A DNA stretch of 10,206 nt, taken from positions 1-10,206 of the forward strand of contig JAFDHW010000052.1 in the NCBI GenBank assembly GCA_019308705.1, in the 5' to 3' direction. This stretch comes from Deltaproteobacteria bacterium. GTDB lineage: Bacteria > Desulfobacterota > Desulfobacteria > Desulfobacterales > Desulfatibacillaceae. The notes under the pieces are model-generated. The model made no database searches, was not told where the DNA came from, and saw only the letters and a list, made by a program, of their open reading frames with translations. The translations under genes and the position numbers were made by a program. Position 1 is the first letter of the stretch, and each line of letters opens with the position of its first letter. This document shows, in pieces, positions 6,180 through 10,206 of this stretch.

Positions 6180-7274
6180 ATGGAGTTTGCAACCGGTATC
6201 CTGGCCTCGGCCTGGGAGCTTTTTTTGGATTCCGCCCCCTTCATGGTGCTCGGCCTTCTGGTGGCCGGGCTCCTGCGGGCCTTCATCAGCCCCGCGGCCG
6301 TGGCCAGGCATTTCGGAACCGGTCGGTTCTGGCCCGTGGTCAAGGCGTCGGCCCTGGGCGTGCCCCTGCCCCTTTGCTCCTGCGGGGTGCTGCCCGCGGC
6401 GGTGTCCATGAAAAAACAGGGGGCCAACAACGGCGCGGTGGCCTCGTTTCTGGTGTCCACCCCGGAGTCGGGGGTGGATTCCATGGCCGTGACCTACGCG
6501 CTGTTGGACCCGCTCATGACCGTGCTGCGCCCCGTGGCCGCCATGGTCACGGCCCTGGCCGCGGGTCTGGGCCAGAACTTTCTGGACCTGGAAAACGGGC
6601 GACCCGCCCCGTCCCTGGAACCCGCCTGCTGCCCGCCGAACCCGGAGGAGGAGCCCGCGGCGGATGGGATGGCCCGGCGGCTTTCCACGGGCCTGTGGTT
6701 CGCATTTTCCGACGTGTGGGCGGACATGGCCGGGTGGTTCGCCGTGGGGCTTCTGGCCGCAGGCGCGGTCATGGCCCTGGTGCCGGAAGACGCCCTGGCC
6801 GCGGTTCTGGGCGGCGGGATGGGCTCCATGCTCATCATGCTGGCCGCGGGCATCCCGCTGTACATTTGTGCCACGGCCTCCACGCCCATCGCCGCGGCGT
6901 TGATCCTAAAGGGGGTTTCCCCCGGCGCCGCCCTGGTGTTCCTTCTGGCCGGCCCCGCTACCAACATCACCAGCCTGGCTGTGCTCTTCGGCGTTTTGGG
7001 CAAGCGGGCCACCGTTGTGCACCTTGGTTTCATCGCCGCCTTTTCCCTGGCCTTCGGGCTGTTGGCGGATGGGTTGTACAGCTTTTTCGGGGTTTCCGCC
7101 CAGGCCCTGGCCGGCAAGGGGGCCGAGGCCCTGCCGCACTGGACCGGGCTTGCCGCGGGCCTGTTCCTCCTGGCCCTGTCCGCGCCCCTGCTGGCCCGGC
7201 GCGCCGGGAGCCTGTTTTCCGGCAGGACGCCCGCGCCTTCCTGCCCGCTGGAAAACCAGCCGGGCGGGACCTGA
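6180..7274 (+). CDS. SO_0444/ArsP-type permease, putative heavy-metal efflux
   Basis: This 364-residue integral membrane protein belongs to the permease family containing ArsP (DUF318) and SO_0444-type Cu/Zn exporters. About eight hydrophobic segments are visible in two homologous halves, for instance near 8-30, 52-75, 110-130, 183-202, 208-228, 250-272, 279-303 and 321-341. The first half carries VPLPLCSCGVLPAA with Cys66 and Cys68, then STPESGVDS (93-101). The second half carries YICATASTPIAA with Cys230, then GPATN (258-262). A central cytoplasmic loop (about 135-170) has Cys150-Cys151. GGAG (6168-6171) lies 8 bases before the ATG. Co-transcription with a CadC-like repressor favours export of a soft divalent metal, though organoarsenical export is possible for the wider family. 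Confidence 0.88.
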   Translation: MEFATGILASAWELFLDSAPFMVLGLLVAGLLRAFISPAAVARHFGTGRFWPVVKASALGVPLPLCSCGVLPAAVSMKKQGANNGAVASFLVSTPESGVDSMAVTYALLDPLMTVLRPVAAMVTALAAGLGQNFLDLENGRPAPSLEPACCPPNPEEEPAADGMARRLSTGLWFAFSDVWADMAGWFAVGLLAAGAVMALVPEDALAAVLGGGMGSMLIMLAAGIPLYICATASTPIAAALILKGVSPGAALVFLLAGPATNITSLAVLFGVLGKRATVVHLGFIAAFSLAFGLLADGLYSFFGVSAQALAGKGAEALPHWTGLAAGLFLLALSAPLLARRAGSLFSGRTPAPSCPLENQPGGT

Positions 7275-7322
7275 GAGTGTGGCTGACTTCCGGCCGGGGC
7301 GGCCGGAGCCGCGTCTTTTCTA

Positions 7323-7351
7323 TTGACAACCGGATAGTTGCGTGATAGCTG
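7323..7351 (+). promoter_or_regulatory. Possible promoter for the trp leader and trpB2
   Basis: TTGACA (7323-7328) is a perfect -35 box. The -10 region is poor: TAGCTG (7346-7351) at 17-base spacing, preceded by TG at 7343-7344, or GATAGC (7344-7349) at 15. Either would start transcription almost at the leader ATG (7359), making the leader peptide nearly leaderless. Read-through from the permease operon is the alternative source of transcripts. Confidence 0.35.
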
Positions 7352-7358
7352 GCCCTCC

Positions 7359-7418
7359 ATGGGCACGCAGGCTGTGAAGATCCTCCGTTGGTGGTGGCGC
7401 ATTCAGCGCAAGGGGTGA
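7359..7418 (+). CDS. Tryptophan leader peptide (trpL-like) with WWW
   Basis: ATG at 7359 opens a 19-codon frame, [19 protein letters not shown], ending in TGA at 7416-7418. Three consecutive Trp codons (7389-7397) in so short a peptide, 144 bases before a tryptophan synthase gene and 33 bases before a strong terminator hairpin, are the hallmark of ribosome-mediated attenuation. No good Shine-Dalgarno precedes the ATG. A TTG at 7338 in the same frame, adding one more Trp codon (7350-7352), is an alternative start. The peptide itself probably has no function beyond sensing charged tRNA-Trp. Confidence 0.78.
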   Translation: MGTQAVKILRWWWRIQRKG

Positions 7419-7483
7419 GGCGCGCCTGCTGGTCTGATGTGCAAAAGCCAACGCGAGCCGCCTCCCGCGGCTCGCGTTTTTTT
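7389..7483 (+). promoter_or_regulatory. Trp attenuator: mutually exclusive antiterminator and terminator
   Basis: Region 1, GGCGC (7396-7400), overlaps the last Trp codon and can pair with GCGCC (7422-7426). Region 2 (7417-7433) can instead pair with region 3: GGC 7419-7421 with GCC 7457-7459, GCG 7422-7424 with CGC 7452-7454, and TGGT 7430-7433 with GCCA 7447-7450; alternatively GAGGCG 7417-7422 pairs with CGCCTC 7459-7464. Both block the terminator stem 7451-7461/7467-7477. Ribosome stalling on Trp codons would free region 2 and allow trpB2 expression. With ample tryptophan the ribosome at the 7416 stop covers region 2 and the terminator forms. Pairings were found by eye, not by energy calculation. 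Confidence 0.68.
7451..7483 (+). terminator. Rho-independent terminator (attenuator stem) before trpB2
   Basis: ACGCGAGCCGC (7451-7461) pairs perfectly with GCGGCTCGCGT (7467-7477) around CTCCC, followed by a T-run (7477-7483). It lies 78 bases upstream of trpB2 and 176 bases beyond the permease stop. It would also end permease transcripts, but its position after the WWW leader indicates an attenuator. Confidence 0.88.
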
Positions 7484-7561
7484 GTATGCGCATCAAGCCA
7501 TTTCGAGCCCACGGGCTCCGCATTTTTATCCTCCCACAGACCCTACAGAAAGGGGTTGACC

Positions 7562-8938
7562 ATGGAAGCGCGCAAGATCTTTCTTCCCGAGGACAAGATG
7601 CCCACCAAGTGGTACAATATCCTGGCGGACATCAAGATGAACCCGCCGTTGGGGCCGGACGGAAACCCCGTGTCCCCGGATCAGCTCGCCCCCGTGTTCC
7701 CCATGAATCTCATCGAGCAGGAGGTGAGCACCGAGCGGTGGATCGACATCCCCGAGGGGGTTCTGGACGTTCTGCGCATGTGGCGGCCTTCCCCTCTCAT
7801 CCGCGCCCGCGCGCTGGAAGCCGCCCTGGGCACCCCGGCCAAGATCTACTACAAGAACGAGGGCGTAAGCCCCCCCGGCTCCCACAAGCCCAACACCGCC
7901 GTTCCCCAGGCCTATTACAACAAGGAATTCGGCATCAAGCGCATCACCACGGAGACCGGCGCGGGTCAGTGGGGCTCCGCGCTGTCCTTCGCCTGCGCCC
8001 AGTACGGCCTGGAGTGCCGGGTCTACATGGTGCGTATCTCCTTTGATCAGAAGCCCTACCGAAAGACCATGATGGAGGCCTGGGGCGGCAAGTGCGTGGC
8101 CAGCCCATCCAACGAGACCAAGGCCGGACGCGAGGTCCTGGAAAAAGACCCCAACACCCCGGGAAGCCTCGGCATCGCCATTTCCGAGGCCGTGGAGGCC
8201 GCGGTCTCCGACACCTCCGGTGAGACCCGCTACTCCCTGGGTTCCGTGCTGAACCACGTCATGCTCCACCAGACCATCATCGGCCTGGAGGCCAAGGAGC
8301 AGCTGAAGATCGCCGGCGACTATCCGGACGTGGTCATCGGGTGCGCGGGCGGCGGGTCCAACTTCGCGGGCATCTCCTTCCCCTTTGTCTACGACAAGAT
8401 CAACGGCAAGGACATCGAGATCCTGCCCGTGGAACCCGCGGCCTGCCCCACGATGACCCGGGGGCCCTTTGTCTACGACCACGGCGACACCGCGGGCTAC
8501 ACCCCGCTCCTTCCCATGTACTCGCTGGGCCACGCCTTCGTGCCCGCGCCCATCCACGCGGGCGGCCTGCGCTACCACGGCATGAGCCCCACCGTCAGCC
8601 AACTGGCCACCGAAGGCATCATCAGCCCCCGGGCCGTGGGCCAGGTGGAAGCCTACGAGGCGGGCGTGCTCTTCGCGCGCACCGAGGGCATCATCCCCGC
8701 GCCGGAAACCAACCACGCCATCGCCCAGGCTGTGGCCGAAGCCAGGCGCGCCAAGGAGGAAGGCAAGGAAAAGACCATCCTGTTCAACTTCTCCGGGCAC
8801 GGGCTGTTGGACCTCGCTGCTTACGAGAAGTACTTTTCCGGAAAGATGGAAAACTTCGAAATCTCCGACGAGGAGCTTGAAAAATCCGAAGCCGTGTTCA
8901 AGGATTACCCCAAGCCCCAGTTGGTCAAGAGCCGCTAG
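7562..8938 (+). CDS. trpB2: Tryptophan synthase beta chain, TrpB2 type
   Basis: This 458-residue PLP enzyme makes tryptophan from serine and indole. It is the longer TrpB2 (TrpB-like) class rather than the roughly 400-residue TrpB1 that pairs tightly with TrpA. The PLP Schiff-base Lys109 is in GSHKPNTA, the catalytic Glu131 in TETGAGQWG, the PLP-phosphate loop is GCAGGGSNF (260-268), [13 protein letters not shown] is at 374-386, and Ser411 in FNFSGHG is placed to contact the pyridine nitrogen. I chose ATG 7562 because AGAAAGGGG (7547-7555) lies 6 bases upstream and the protein then starts as TrpB2 proteins do ([20 protein letters not shown]). The frame stays open upstream to 7388 through the attenuator, which is not coding in that frame. 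No trpA is in the window. TrpB2 proteins are thought to salvage indole or work with a divergent TrpA (family knowledge). Regulation by Trp attenuation is indicated upstream. Confidence 0.96.
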   Translation: MEARKIFLPEDKMPTKWYNILADIKMNPPLGPDGNPVSPDQLAPVFPMNLIEQEVSTERWIDIPEGVLDVLRMWRPSPLIRARALEAALGTPAKIYYKNEGVSPPGSHKPNTAVPQAYYNKEFGIKRITTETGAGQWGSALSFACAQYGLECRVYMVRISFDQKPYRKTMMEAWGGKCVASPSNETKAGREVLEKDPNTPGSLGIAISEAVEAAVSDTSGETRYSLGSVLNHVMLHQTIIGLEAKEQLKIAGDYPDVVIGCAGGGSNFAGISFPFVYDKINGKDIEILPVEPAACPTMTRGPFVYDHGDTAGYTPLLPMYSLGHAFVPAPIHAGGLRYHGMSPTVSQLATEGIISPRAVGQVEAYEAGVLFARTEGIIPAPETNHAIAQAVAEARRAKEEGKEKTILFNFSGHGLLDLAAYEKYFSGKMENFEISDEELEKSEAVFKDYPKPQLVKSR

Positions 8939-8980
8939 GCGGCTTTCAAGGGCTGCGTGACGACTTTTCCGGAGGCCTTT

Positions 8981-9247
8981 TTGACGGGAAAAACACCCCG
9001 CATAAGCCGGCGTTGCCCCCGCCTGGGTTCGGAGGTTCCGTTCTCCTACTGTGAAGAGGCCGGTGAACCCGGGCCCTGCTTCAAGGTCTTTGACTGCTGG
9101 TGGGAAACCTTCGACGTGGTTGCATACATGAAGGCGCGGCTTTCCCGCGAAGCCTTCGAGGAACTGGTGCGGAAAAAGCCCAAGCCCAAGGTGGCCTCCC
9201 TGGTGGACCTCGTCCAACAGGCCAGGGAGCGCGCCGAAAAGGACTGA
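8981..9247 (+). CDS. Small conserved four-cysteine protein of unknown function
   Basis: This 88-residue protein has a Cys-rich core, RCPRLGSEVPFSYC then GPCFKVFDCWWETFDV, with Cys12, Cys24, Cys33 and Cys39. These four could bind a metal such as zinc, but this is inference. A charged, probably helical C-terminal part follows (KARLSREAFEELVRKKPKPK, then LVDLVQQARERAEKD). I recall similar short proteins in sulfate-reducing bacteria without known function. A GTG at 8957 in the same frame would add 8 residues. I prefer TTG 8981 because GGAGG (8971-8975) sits 5 bases upstream, but the start is uncertain. It lies 42 bases after trpB2 and before a terminator, so it is probably co-transcribed with trpB2 under Trp control. 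Confidence 0.72.
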   Translation: MTGKTPRISRRCPRLGSEVPFSYCEEAGEPGPCFKVFDCWWETFDVVAYMKARLSREAFEELVRKKPKPKVASLVDLVQQARERAEKD

Positions 9248-9254
9248 CAACCCC

Positions 9255-9290
9255 AAAAAGAGAGGGGAACAACATCCCCTTCCTTTTTGT
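9255..9290 (+). terminator. Rho-independent terminator of the trpB2 unit
   Basis: AAAAAGAGAGGGGA (9255-9268) pairs with TCCCCTTCCTTTTT (9275-9288) around ACAACA. Two positions in the stem do not pair. The descending arm ends in five T, then GTTGG. It lies 7 bases after the small protein's stop and closes the trpB2 operon. Confidence 0.7.
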
Positions 9291-9297
9291 TGGACCA

Positions 9298-9420
9298 AAA
9301 GCGCGGGCTGATCGGGAGCGAAAAAGCGCAAGGCGCGGGAAACGAGGCGTACCGGGGCGCGCCGACCGGCCCCGGTTCGCGGCGCAACGCAGCTATTCGC
9401 GCTTCCGGGCGGCCGGATAG
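9298..9420. repeat. Structured GC-rich intergenic segment, partly like the 1267-1409 element
   Basis: This stretch has no ORF I trust. ACCGGGGC (9351-9358) pairs with GCCCCGGT (9369-9376) around a 10-base loop. Several words occur in the same order as in the 1267-1409 element: GGGAA, GTACCG, CGACCG, then the exact decamer ACGCAGCTAT (9387-9396; also 1349-1358) followed by CGCG and CGGGC. It lacks the 13-bp terminal repeats. It may be a diverged relative of the same repeat family, but the match is patchy. Confidence 0.3.
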
Positions 9421-9429
9421 GAGTATGTT

Positions 9430-10050
9430 TTGATCATCAAGGAGCTTGTGGTTGGTCCCATTGCCTCCAACTGCTACATCCTGGGGTGCGAGAGCACCAA
9501 GAACGCCGTGGTGATCGATCCGGGCGACGAGCCCCACCGCATCCTCATGGAACTGGCCAAGGACGAGCTTACGGCAAAGTACATCCTGAACACCCACGGC
9601 CACTTTGACCATGTGGGCGGAAACGCCAAGCTAAAGGAAGTGACCGGCGCGGAGCTGATGATCCACGAGGCCGACGCGCCCATGCTCACCCAGCTTTCGA
9701 ACATGGCGCGCATGTGGGGTATGCGGGTGGAAAACTCCCCCCCGCCGGACCGGTTTCTCACAGAGGGCATGGAAATCACCTTTGGCGACTGCACCCTGAA
9801 GGTGCTCCACACCCCGGGACACTCCCCGGGCGGGGTCACGTTCCTGTCCCCGGCCGGGGTTTTCGCGGGGGACCTTTTGTTCGCCGGGTCCATCGGCCGC
9901 ACGGACTTTCCCGGCGGCAGCCACGAGACGCTTATCCGCTCGGTGAAAGAAAAGCTTTTCGTGCTCCCGGACGACACCAAGGTCTATCCCGGCCACGGAC
10001 CGGCCACCACCGTCGGCCGGGAAAAGAGGTACAACCCTTTCTTCGGTTGA
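9430..10050 (+). CDS. Metallo-beta-lactamase-fold hydrolase, glyoxalase II-like
   Basis: This 206-residue protein is a compact MBL-fold hydrolase like the bacterial YcbL/GloB-like group. The metal-binding THGHFDH (55-61) gives His56, His58, Asp60 and His61. His131 (TPGHSPGG), Asp148 (AGDLLF) and His189 (YPGHGPAT) complete the binuclear site. Such enzymes hydrolyse thioesters such as S-lactoylglutathione or related acyl thiols; the true substrate here is unknown. It lacks the long C-terminal substrate domain of classical glyoxalase II (about 250 residues). The start is TTG 9430, preceded by AGGAG (9419-9423) at 6 bases. The ATG at 9425 is out of frame and gives only two codons (ATG TTT TGA). 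The next gene begins 5 bases after the stop, suggesting co-transcription. Confidence 0.92.
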   Translation: MIIKELVVGPIASNCYILGCESTKNAVVIDPGDEPHRILMELAKDELTAKYILNTHGHFDHVGGNAKLKEVTGAELMIHEADAPMLTQLSNMARMWGMRVENSPPPDRFLTEGMEITFGDCTLKVLHTPGHSPGGVTFLSPAGVFAGDLLFAGSIGRTDFPGGSHETLIRSVKEKLFVLPDDTKVYPGHGPATTVGREKRYNPFFG

Positions 10051-10055
10051 GCGCC

Positions 10056-10206
10056 ATGTACGACATCCTGAAATCCATCAAGGAGAAGGTACAGCCCGCC
10101 GGGGGGCGGGACGTCCCCGCGGTGCGCGTGGACCCGGAGCGCTGCACCCGGTGCATGCTGTGCGTGCAGGATTGCGTATCCGGCGTGTTCCGCGCCGAGC
10201 GCGGCA
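10056..10206 (+). CDS. Ferredoxin-domain protein, partial (cut by window end)
   Basis: The first 50 codons are visible: MYDILKSIKEKVQPAGG, then VRVDPERC. A 4Fe-4S cluster motif CTRCMLCVQDC gives Cys30, Cys33, Cys36 and Cys40, followed by VSGVF. The last residue lacks the usual Pro after the fourth Cys (CVSG instead of CP). An N-terminal ferredoxin module of this kind occurs in ferredoxin-fused nitroreductases and other redox proteins, but the deciding part lies outside the window. The start ATG is 5 bases after the hydrolase stop with no strong Shine-Dalgarno, so translation may be coupled. Confidence 0.75.
   Translation, partial: MYDILKSIKEKVQPAGGRDVPAVRVDPERCTRCMLCVQDCVSGVFRAERG

Noticed and set aside
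7411..7483. T-box riboswitch upstream of trpB2
   Set aside because: GGGGTGAGGCGCG vaguely recalls the T-box sequence, but the full AGGGTGGNACCGCG is absent, the leader is too short for stem I, and the WWW leader peptide explains Trp sensing better.
7526..9331. Long minus-strand open frame opposite trpB2
   Set aside because: It is antisense to a clear TrpB2 gene, its translation is Gly/Val/His-rich with no family resemblance, and it runs across the terminator at 9255-9290.
1..10206. CRISPR arrays, tRNA or rRNA genes, complete insertion sequences
   Set aside because: No spaced identical repeats, no tRNA-like cloverleaf or rRNA segments, and no transposase gene were seen.

Overview
The window is GC-rich bacterial DNA with tightly packed genes. 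The split transketolase, paired acyl-CoA dehydrogenases (ACADs), a TrpB2-type tryptophan synthase and a small four-cysteine protein of a type I associate with sulfate reducers suggest a high-GC Desulfobacterota (deltaproteobacterial) anaerobe. That placement is inference from gene content; there is no rRNA or other decisive marker.

Layout. (1) Positions 1-255 are non-coding, with two perfect hairpins, followed by a transketolase C-terminal-half gene (256-1266, +). (2) A 143-bp MITE-like element with 13-bp terminal inverted repeats and flanking CTAA direct repeats abuts the transketolase stop codon, followed by a strong rho-independent terminator. (3) A minus-strand operon is transcribed from about 5565 down to 1564: mtnP (methylthioadenosine phosphorylase), apt (adenine phosphoribosyltransferase), then two paralogous ACADs. 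MtnP releases adenine from methylthioadenosine and Apt turns it into AMP. Each of the two ACADs has lost a signature motif that the other keeps, which suggests an obligate heteromer. (4) Diverging from mtnP is a metal-resistance unit: a CadC/SmtB-type ArsR repressor with both classical metal sites intact, plus an SO_0444/ArsP-type permease. A sigma-70-like promoter overlaps an imperfect operator dyad. (5) Next is a tryptophan-biosynthesis unit: a 19-codon leader peptide with three consecutive Trp codons, a terminator/antiterminator arrangement, trpB2, a small conserved Cys-rich protein and a terminator. (6) Last are a structured GC-rich intergenic stretch, a glyoxalase-II-like metallo-beta-lactamase-fold hydrolase, and the first 50 codons of a ferredoxin-type protein cut by the window end.

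The most notable unannotated-type signals are the Trp-codon leader/attenuator in front of trpB2, the complementary motif loss in the tandem ACADs, and the MITE-like element that may have supplied part of the transketolase stop region. Several starts appear to be TTG, each chosen because of a well-placed Shine-Dalgarno sequence.
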